DNA of 14,430 bases from an uncultured Aquincola sp. (GTDB lineage: Bacteria > Pseudomonadota > Gammaproteobacteria > Burkholderiales > Burkholderiaceae), in contig CAKZXL010000118.1 in the NCBI GenBank assembly GCA_937883885.1, positions 1 to 14,430 of the forward strand, in the 5' to 3' direction. Both the position numbers and the translations under genes were made by a program. Numbering within the stretch: position 1 is the stretch's first letter; every line of letters starts with the position of its first letter. This document shows positions 1-4,971 of the stretch, piece after piece. The notes under the pieces are model-generated. The model did not search any database, was not told the DNA's origin, and saw only the letters and a program-made list of their open reading frames with translations.

Positions 1-819
1 CTCATCCTGCCGTGGAGCACGCCGTCGATGCGTTTCTGCACCTCCGAGCTCAAGACGGCCATCATCACCCGAGAGCTGCGCAAGCGCTTCCCGGGCCAGG
101 ACATCCTGAACGTTACAGGGGTGCGGCGCCAGGAGAGCGATGCCCGCTCGAAGATGCCGGTGGCCGCGCCGATGACGGCGCATGCACGCAAGAACGCTGT
201 GGGCTTCAGCTGGAACGCCATCATCGAATGGAGCATCGAAGAGGTTCTGCAGGAGATTGCCGACGCCGGCCTTGCGCTGCACCAGGCCTACACGACCTAC
301 GGGGCATCGAGGGTGTCCTGCGCGTACTGCATCATGAGCGCGTACGCCGACTTGGTGGCGGCCGCCTCCTGCCCCGACAACCAGCCGCTGTACGTGCAGA
401 TGGTCGAACTTGAGGCGACTTCGGGCTTCGGCTTCCAGGGCAACCGCTGGCTCGCCGACGTGGCGCCGCACCTCCTGTCACCCGAGCTGCAGGCGCGTAT
501 CGACGCTGCCAAATCCGGCGCCAAGCGCCGCGTGGAGCTGGAATCGCTGCTGCCCAAGCACCTGCACTATGTGAAGGGGTGGCCCGTGGGCTTGCCGACC
601 CCTGATGAGGCCGAGCTCATCGCCCACGTCCGCCGCGGCGTCGCTGCGGTTCTGGGTCTAACGGTTAAGTACACGACTGGTATCGAAGTGCTGGCTCGGT
701 ACTCTGAGCTCCTCGCGGCGAAAGCTGCAAAGGCACCGATGCCTGCAGTCGTGGAAGCGGCAACGGACGATGAGAGTGAGGTGGTGCCGGCCCAGCGGGA
801 GCTGGTGTTCGACTTCTAG
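1..819 (+). CDS. PAPS-reductase-like (adenine nucleotide alpha hydrolase) protein, 5' end missing
   Basis: The frame is open from the first base of the window, so the gene almost certainly starts upstream; the in-frame ATG at 28 lies inside a conserved block and is not a credible start. Visible motifs are RFCTSELKT, then NVTGVRRQESDARSKMP (the G-[IV]-R-x-x-E-S block of the PAPS reductase / ATP-pyrophosphatase-like fold), then SRVSCAYCIM, a CxxC pair seen in phage- and plasmid-borne members. In the family this fold activates or reduces sulfate nucleotides, or acts in nucleic-acid sulfur chemistry. The N-terminal nucleotide-binding loop would lie outside the window. The tail (from about nt 660) is Ala/Glu-rich, with weaker conservation, and ends RELVFDF. 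Family assignment is fairly sure; the substrate is unknown. It could be a mobile-element gene rather than housekeeping cysH, since the CxxC arrangement differs from the usual CysH C-terminus. Confidence 0.8.
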   Translation, partial: LILPWSTPSMRFCTSELKTAIITRELRKRFPGQDILNVTGVRRQESDARSKMPVAAPMTAHARKNAVGFSWNAIIEWSIEEVLQEIADAGLALHQAYTTYGASRVSCAYCIMSAYADLVAAASCPDNQPLYVQMVELEATSGFGFQGNRWLADVAPHLLSPELQARIDAAKSGAKRRVELESLLPKHLHYVKGWPVGLPTPDEAELIAHVRRGVAAVLGLTVKYTTGIEVLARYSELLAAKAAKAPMPAVVEAATDDESEVVPAQRELVFDF

Positions 820-840
820 TGCGGCAAGCACGAGAACGCT

Positions 841-933
841 TTGAGGGAACATCACAGCAAGCGCAAGGTGGCTTTCAGCTCAAAGATCACGTGGCTGCTC
901 GCTGCTGGCGTGCTGGCGGTCTTCCTGCTGTAG
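841..933 (+). CDS. Possible tiny membrane peptide (30 aa, TTG start), doubtful
   Basis: Just after the PAPS-reductase-like stop, the same frame reads a basic stretch (REHHSKRK) followed by one hydrophobic helix (ITWLLAAGVLAVFLL) and a TAG at 931. Beyond the TAG the frame stays open to about 1083 with WVFVRMKTADC, so this may be a broken remnant of a longer single-pass protein. There is no ATG and no good ribosome binding site. I do not recognise it. The rest of the 820-1296 gap shows no credible gene; other frames give Arg/Ser-rich translations typical of non-coding GC-rich DNA. Confidence 0.15.
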   Translation: MREHHSKRKVAFSSKITWLLAAGVLAVFLL

Positions 934-1280
934 TGGGTCTTCGTTCGGATGAAGACCGCCGATTGCAAGCTTCTTTGCCCCACTTCTGCGGGCGAGGCGT
1001 CCTACCGCGTAGGTATCCCGCTCCAGCGCGGCAGCAGTCAAGTAGGACGTGCCGCTTGCGAATGCAGGGCTCCAGCCAGGTAGAGGATGCCCGGCCAGTA
1101 CAGCGTGACCTCTTCCAAGACGCTCTCGTGCCTCGGTCGTCCCGAGCAGGCCACCCAGTGCAGTGGCTGCGCGCTTGGTCCTGCATCTCGGCCGACCGCC
1201 TAGGGCATCAGCGCTCAATCCTAGGGATGTCAATGGTGGAAGCGGAGGCGCCAACTCCTACGATCGCCGGCTGACGGCCA

Positions 1281-1290
1281 GCGGGAGGGG
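1281..1290 (+). promoter_or_regulatory. Ribosome binding site deciding the PEP-CTERM gene start
   Basis: A strong purine-rich GGGAGGGG run ends directly at the first ATG (1291) but sits 6 nt before the second in-frame ATG (1297). The normal 5-9 nt spacing favours initiation at 1297. Confidence 0.6.
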
Positions 1291-1296
1291 ATGACC

Positions 1297-1908
1297 ATGC
1301 TTAGATTTGGAGCGACAGCCGCGCTCGCACTGTTCGCGACACCCTTGGCTTGCATCGCGGCAGACCTAGGCACGAAACCATTCATCACGCGAAGCGGTAA
1401 TCCTGACTTCCTTGACAGCGGCCCCTCCTGGGTCAGCGCCGCTGTGCCCCCTGGCACTGGTTACTCCCTGAACACTATCGGGATGACCTACTTCTTCGAG
1501 GTCGCCGGACCAGGTGGCTTTGTCCCGGTCCCGGTGGCGTTCGACTACCTCATGGCAGGTGGTGGTGAGGGAGGCGGCGTTGCCTCATCACGGGTGCAGA
1601 TATTTACGAGCGGAACAACCGGGCCAAGCCGAAGTGCCTCGAAGCCGCTCGATGGCCCGACCTACCATGTCGAGGGCACCATCGACCTCACAGTCAACAC
1701 AAACGCTGCCTACCAGGTCGTGCTGGTCGCCACCGTGGGCACAGACAACCGCCCGACCGCCACGGGTTGGGCATACACCGACCCGTACATCCACATCGAC
1801 TCGGATTGGCTGGCAGGCCATCCGGGCTACAGCGTGAGGGTGACCCCCGGCGTCCTGAACGCCATCACCCCGGTGCCGGAACCCTCGACCCTAGTGCAGT
1901 GCGCTTGA
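1297..1908 (+). pseudogene. PEP-CTERM exported protein, C-terminus cut off by IS630-family insertion
   Basis: An N-terminal signal peptide is clear: basic LR, a hydrophobic core (ATAALALFATPLACI) and an AA-type cleavage site near residue 22. The body is a Gly/Thr/Pro-rich, probably all-beta secreted domain without a name I recognise. Residues 193-199 are VPEPSTL, the signature of PEP-CTERM proteins, which are recognised by exosortase (EpsH/XrtA family) and linked to exopolysaccharide secretion. Normally a hydrophobic helix and an Arg-rich tail follow. Here the frame enters the left inverted repeat of the IS at nt 1894, adds VQCA and stops at 1908. The product can be exported, but it lacks the membrane segment and RR tail needed for sorting. 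Codon use is strongly G/C-ending, like resident genes of a GC-rich genome. Confidence 0.8.
1892..1893. repeat. TA target-site duplication, left copy
   Basis: TA directly outside the left inverted repeat of the IS630-family element; the partner copy is at 3072-3073. Confidence 0.85.
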
Positions 1909-1943
1909 ATTTGTAGAACTTATCATCGCCGGCATACTCAGAC

Positions 1944-1961
1944 GTTCCAGGAGGCTGGAAC
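1944..1961 (+). promoter_or_regulatory. Hairpin enclosing the transposase ribosome binding site
   Basis: GTTCCAG (1944-1950) and CTGGAAC (1955-1961) form a perfect 7-bp stem with GAGG as loop. The Shine-Dalgarno AGGAGG spans stem and loop (1949-1954), and the GTG start is 2 nt after the stem. Folding would partly hide the ribosome binding site, which could limit transposase made from read-through transcripts. The structure is seen in sequence; the regulatory role is inference. Confidence 0.5.
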
Positions 1962-1962
1962 A

Positions 1963-3045
1963 GTGCGGGTTGCCAAGACGATTGAGCTGGATGAGCGCAC
2001 CGAGCGGGAGCTTCGTGTGCTGGCCAAACGCCGTACCGTAGAGGCTCGGCTGCAGCAGCGAGTGTTGGTCGTGCTGCTGGCGGCCGAGGGTCGGCAGAAC
2101 AAGGACATCGCAGTGGAGGCCGGCCTGGATCGGCGCCAGGTCGCGCTGTGGCGCGAGCGCTTCCTCAAGGGTGGCATCAACGCTTTGCGCAAGGACGCCC
2201 CTCGCAGTGGCCGGCCGGCCACGATCACCGCCGAGATGGAGTCGCGCATCGTGCAGGCCACGCTGCAGGACAAGCCGATCAACGCCACGCACTGGAGCAC
2301 GCGAACGCTGGCCGAGCATCTGGGCGTTGGTGCAACCACCGTGCGCCGCGTCTGGCAGAGCAACGGCCTGAAGCCGCACCTGAGCAGAACATTCAAACTC
2401 TCGCGCGACCCGCTGTTCGAAGACAGGCTGCTGGACGTGGTGGGGCTCTACATGAACCCGCCCGAGCACGCCCTCGTGCTCAGCTGTGACGAGAAGAGCC
2501 AGATCCAGGCGCTCAACCGCACGCAGCCGGGCCTGCCGATGAAGCGCGGGCGTGCGGGCACCGTCATCCACGACTACAAGCGCCACGGCACGACCACGCT
2601 GTTTGCCGCGCTCAACACCCTGGACGGCAGCGTGATCTCGATGTGCCAGCCGCGGCACCGCCACACCGAGTGGCTGAAGTTCCTGCGGCTGATCAACCGA
2701 AGCACGCCCAAGCACCTGAGCCTGCACCTGGTCGTGGACAACTACGCCACGCACAGCCACCCCGAGGTGCAGAAGTGGCTGGCCAAGCATCCGCGCTTTG
2801 TCATGCACTTCACGCCCACCAGCGCGTCGTGGCTGAACATGGTCGAGCGCTTCTTCCGCGACATCACCGACAAACGCATCCGGCGCGACAGCTTCACCAG
2901 CGTGGCCGAGTTGGAACTGGCCATCGACCTGTATGTCGCCCATCACAACGTCGACCCCAAACCGTTCATCTGGACGGCCAGCGCGAAGGACATCCTGGCC
3001 AAGGTGACGCGGGCCAAGGCGGCCTTGGCCACTGCCGCGGGATAA
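1963..3045 (+). CDS. IS630-family transposase (DDE, 360 aa)
   Basis: This is the transposase of the surrounding IS. The N-terminal third has two helix-turn-helix-like blocks (about residues 45-75, NKDIAVEAGLDRRQVALWR, and 110-135, TRTLAEHLGVGATTVRRVW). The catalytic core has D176 (VLSCDEKSQIQ), D259 (LHLVVDNYATH) and E295 (SWLNMVERFF). The 35-residue spacing between the last two is typical of IS630 enzymes, which cut and paste at TA. The start is the GTG at 1963, preceded by AGGAGG; there is no in-frame ATG at a better place. Length matches full family members and there is no frameshift. A long open frame on the opposite strand (about 1891-3066) is a codon-bias shadow. Confidence 0.95.
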   Translation: MRVAKTIELDERTERELRVLAKRRTVEARLQQRVLVVLLAAEGRQNKDIAVEAGLDRRQVALWRERFLKGGINALRKDAPRSGRPATITAEMESRIVQATLQDKPINATHWSTRTLAEHLGVGATTVRRVWQSNGLKPHLSRTFKLSRDPLFEDRLLDVVGLYMNPPEHALVLSCDEKSQIQALNRTQPGLPMKRGRAGTVIHDYKRHGTTTLFAALNTLDGSVISMCQPRHRHTEWLKFLRLINRSTPKHLSLHLVVDNYATHSHPEVQKWLAKHPRFVMHFTPTSASWLNMVERFFRDITDKRIRRDSFTSVAELELAIDLYVAHHNVDPKPFIWTASAKDILAKVTRAKAALATAAG

Positions 3046-3071
3046 GTACAGAACAGAGCGGCGCACTGCAC

Positions 3072-3073
3072 TA
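3072..3073. repeat. TA target-site duplication, right copy
   Basis: TA directly outside the right inverted repeat, matching the left copy at 1892-1893. Confidence 0.85.
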
Positions 3074-3162
3074 CCGGGGGGTTAGACGCTGTACAACGCT
3101 GGTATTACCGACGTTTCGGTCGCCGCGGCCGCTGCGGTTGAGTGCGCGCCGCAGTTAAGCAA

Positions 3163-3567
3163 CTATCGTTGACCTGGACCGGCTCGCCTCACGCCATCGA
3201 GGATCTCGTAAGCCAGCTTCAAGCGAGCCTTGCCATCCAGAGGTGTTGCCATCGATTGGCAGACGGTGTCGACCGCGGCCATCGCCTGCATCAGCTCTTC
3301 GCGGTTGTCAGCCGTGGGCTCGCCATCACGTCGAACGCCCGTCACCACGTAGCCGGCGTCCCCACCCTCCCGGTGGAATGCCGCCAACTGGTCAGCAAGC
3401 GGTGAGCGTTGACCGCCTTCATACAGCAGCACTGATTGCCGCTGGACACCGAACCAGTCAGCAACCCTTTCCTGCGATGCGCCTAGCCGTTCGCGCTCCT
3501 CCCGGAGTCGGGCGCCGATTCCGGTCCGCAACGTGGAGAAAGCCTGGCCAACATCTGTACGTGTCAT
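3163..3567 (-). CDS. XRE/cI-like helix-turn-helix repressor (134 aa)
   Basis: This is a small DNA-binding regulator. Residues about 18-65 form an XRE-type HTH: IGARLREERERLGASQERVA, then DWFGVQRQSVLLYEGGQRSP, with the usual Q/S recognition-helix pattern. The remaining half (HREGGDAGYVVTGVRR onwards, with AVDTVCQSMATPLDGKARLK) probably mediates dimerisation. Phage-like repressors have a similar layout, and its divergent position against a gp16-like gene supports that role. The start at 3567 is the only ATG before the HTH, and lies beside an inverted repeat that could be its own operator. It may control the gp16-like gene and perhaps the transposition operon further on; that is inference. No peptidase (LexA/CI autocleavage) motif is visible. 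Confidence 0.85.
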   Translation of the reverse strand: MTRTDVGQAFSTLRTGIGARLREERERLGASQERVADWFGVQRQSVLLYEGGQRSPLADQLAAFHREGGDAGYVVTGVRRDGEPTADNREELMQAMAAVDTVCQSMATPLDGKARLKLAYEILDGVRRAGPGQR

Positions 3568-3593
3568 GAATCAATTATCACACTAACACGTAC
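3557..3593. promoter_or_regulatory. Candidate operator: inverted repeat between divergent regulators
   Basis: GTACGTGT (3557-3564) and its exact complement ACACGTAC (3586-3593) face each other across 21 bp. The left arm sits just inside the repressor gene, directly beside its start codon. The right arm overlaps the self-complementary ACGTACGT at 3588-3595. The A/T-rich spacer and flank (TCAATTATCACACTA, TATAAAAAC) suit divergent promoters. The arms could bind the adjacent repressor. Confidence 0.45.
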
Positions 3594-3661
3594 GTATAAA
3601 AACAGGACGCAGCCTCAAGGAGTTGCAGAAGGTTGTATGTTTAAAGCTAAAAGCGTACATT

Positions 3662-4021
3662 ATGCGAAGCATGAAGAACTCGCCATCTTTCGAGCCAACC
3701 GCGGTGGAGCGCGTGTGTGCAGCTTTCGTTGAAAGAGGGGAGACCGTCGCTGACTGGGCTCGTTCCCATGGCTTCGAACCGCCGCAGGTCTACGCTGTCC
3801 TCGCGGGGCGGAACAAGGGTCGCTATGGTCGCGGACACGAAATTGCAGTAGCCCTCGGGCTCAAAGCTGAACATCCGACGCCTCCTCAGCTATTGGCGGA
3901 CGCGGGAAGCGGGCAGTGCCAATCAACTTCAACCAGCAGTCCGCAATCGGTCGTCGGCGACACGGCTCATGTCGGCAAGCCGGGAGGCTGCACACCCATC
4001 CATGAGAGGAGGCGGGCATGA
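3662..4021 (+). CDS. BcepMu gp16-like phage-associated DNA-binding protein (119 aa)
   Basis: Residues about 12-72 match the pattern of the phage-associated BcepMu gp16 family: a short HTH region with GETVADWARSHGFEPPQVYA, then VLAGRNKGRYGRGHEIAVAL and GLK. Family members are small DNA-binding proteins in Mu-like (BcepMu) phages and related islands, usually next to a repressor and upstream of transposase genes. The C-terminal 45 residues are Ser/Thr/Gln-rich and probably disordered. The start could be 3662 or 3671 (both ATG); an earlier start at 3623 would add a stretch with no family similarity. No strong ribosome binding site is visible. It diverges from the XRE gene, with about 94 bp between starts. 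Function as activator or second repressor is not established. Confidence 0.65.
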   Translation: MRSMKNSPSFEPTAVERVCAAFVERGETVADWARSHGFEPPQVYAVLAGRNKGRYGRGHEIAVALGLKAEHPTPPQLLADAGSGQCQSTSTSSPQSVVGDTAHVGKPGGCTPIHERRRA

Positions 4022-4029
4022 ACCACTAG
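4005..4029 (+). other. Aborted reading frame after strong RBS (possible element junction)
   Basis: GAGAGGAGG is followed at good spacing by an ATG at 4018 that overlaps the gp16-like stop as ATGA, the classic layout of a coupled next gene. That frame reads only Met-Asn-His and then TAG (4027-4029). A palindrome follows at once. This looks like a downstream gene whose body has been replaced, so a junction may lie about 4022-4040. The alternative is a chance occurrence. Confidence 0.35.
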
Positions 4030-4040
4030 CGACATGTCGC
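4029..4040. repeat. 12-bp perfect palindrome GCGACATGTCGC
   Basis: Self-complementary over all 12 bases, immediately after the aborted frame. It could be a protein-binding site, or part of a transposon end (TGTCG from 4035). No matching copy was found to the right. Confidence 0.4.
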
Positions 4041-4052
4041 CATCCTCACCGA

Positions 4053-4079
4053 ACCCCTGAGACCAGCGGTCTCAGGGGT
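4053..4079. terminator. 12-bp perfect stem-loop after the gp16-like gene
   Basis: ACCCCTGAGACC, loop AGC, GGTCTCAGGGGT. The perfect stem with a 3-nt loop would form a stable hairpin 32 bp after the gp16-like stop, separating it from the transposition operon. No T-run follows on either strand, so it is not a canonical intrinsic terminator; it could instead be a transcript-end or protein-binding structure. Confidence 0.45.
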
Positions 4080-4108
4080 GGATCGGAGAAAGCCGAAGCT
4101 CTCAGCGT

Positions 4109-4284
4109 GGTACCTGAAATGTAGCTTTGATTTCTCCGCAGGTCAACTTTTGCCTGGGGAAAAGTATGAAAAAGCTTTTCAGGAGTGCGCTTGATGTGCG
4201 CGGGTGGAGCCGTGAGGTCGGCGGCGCATCGGCGGAGCTTGGGCGGCGCGCAATGCGCCTCAGCTCGATTCGGCGGGCGGCCTT
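4109..4284. promoter_or_regulatory. A/T-rich leader before the tnsA-like gene (candidate promoter / transposon-end zone)
   Basis: Between the hairpin and the operon the sequence turns A/T-rich (about 4112-4183). It holds the palindrome AAAAGCTTTT (4170-4179) and an imperfect inverted repeat, CCTGGGGAAAAG (4153-4164) against CTTTTCAGG (4175-4183). A transcription start for the five-gene operon and transposase-binding repeats would be expected here. I cannot assign -35/-10 boxes or terminal repeats with confidence. Confidence 0.3.
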
Positions 4285-4971
4285 ATGAAGCCCGCACGAT
4301 GTGTCGTTACCCGCTCGCCATCCCAGAACGTCGGCGTTGTCTGCTGTCCTTGGCTGCAAGCTGAGCCGATTGAGCATGAGTCCATCACGGAACGCTGGTT
4401 CCTCTTGGTCGCCGTGCTGCTTCCTCGGCTACGGCGCATCGTGCACCAGCCGTTTCGGCTTGAGTTGCCTTGCGCTGAGGACGGGGCCTCGGAGGTGACG
4501 TACGTGCCGGACTTCTCGCTGGAGTTCGAGTCTGGTAAACGTGGCGTCGTAGAGGTCAAACCCGAAAAGTTTCTACCGAAGCACCGCGCCAAGCTGGCTG
4601 CTGCGGCTGAGGCGCTTCGTGCGCAAGGCCAAACCTTCTTTGTCGTTACGGACAAAGATCTTCGGTCCACCCTGTCAATGCCCGATGCGGTGCAGATCCG
4701 CCGCATAGCGAAGATGCAATGCTCCGACGAGGAAGTCGAGCGCACGCTCGCCGTTCTGTCGGACTCCCCAGGCTTCTTAACCGCTGGAGAGCTGAGCACT
4801 CGCGCAGGGGTTGGACTGCACGTCGTTGCGTGGCTAGTGAGCCGCGCCCGCATCGGCACCAAGGGGCCGGGCATCGTCAAGGACGCGACCCTTGTGATTG
4901 ATCTTGCCAAAGAGGAGGGCTGCCATGCCGCGCTATCAGTTGGCCGCTGGTTTGCTACTGCGCCGTGGTGA
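4285..4971 (+). CDS. tnsA: TnsA-like transposon endonuclease subunit (TniC-type, 228 aa)
   Basis: This is the heteromeric transposase subunit that nicks the 5' ends of Tn7-like elements, allowing cut-and-paste rather than replicative movement. The restriction-endonuclease-like (PD-(D/E)xK) core is visible: E36 (SITERWF), P75-D76 (YVPDFSLEFESG) and E90-V91-K92 (VVEVKPEKF), matching the E-D-K catalytic set known from Tn7 TnsA. The C-terminal half, from about residue 150, is helical with a winged-helix-like stretch (FLTAGELSTRAGVGLHVVAW). The start at 4285 opens the conserved MKPAR-VVTRSP-VG segment; the frame upstream is open only to 4216 and does not look coding. Its last 47 bp overlap the transposase gene, implying coupling. 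At 228 aa it is somewhat shorter than Tn7 TnsA (273 aa). Confidence 0.9.
   Translation: MKPARCVVTRSPSQNVGVVCCPWLQAEPIEHESITERWFLLVAVLLPRLRRIVHQPFRLELPCAEDGASEVTYVPDFSLEFESGKRGVVEVKPEKFLPKHRAKLAAAAEALRAQGQTFFVVTDKDLRSTLSMPDAVQIRRIAKMQCSDEEVERTLAVLSDSPGFLTAGELSTRAGVGLHVVAWLVSRARIGTKGPGIVKDATLVIDLAKEEGCHAALSVGRWFATAPW

Larger units (their letters stand above)
1894..3071 (+). mobile_element. IS630-family insertion sequence, complete (1178 bp)
   Basis: The outer 11 bases are a perfect inverted repeat (GTGCAGTGCGC at 1894-1904 and GCGCACTGCAC at 3061-3071). The repeat continues imperfectly to about 31 bp, with a second matching block, ACTTATC at 1918-1924 opposite GATAAGT at 3041-3047. A TA dinucleotide flanks each end (1892-1893 and 3072-3073), the target duplication expected for IS630/Tc1-mariner-type elements. 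It carries one transposase gene. Intact repeats, duplication and gene suggest a recent and possibly active copy. Confidence 0.92.

Noticed and set aside
819..1274. 151-codon plus-strand frame between the PAPS-reductase-like and PEP-CTERM genes
   Set aside because: Translation is Arg/Gln/Ser-rich without motifs or a ribosome binding site, as expected for non-coding GC-rich DNA.
1891..3066. 391-codon open frame on the minus strand across the IS630 element
   Set aside because: It mirrors the codon periodicity of the transposase gene, has no domain resemblance and spans both IS repeats; it is a shadow frame.
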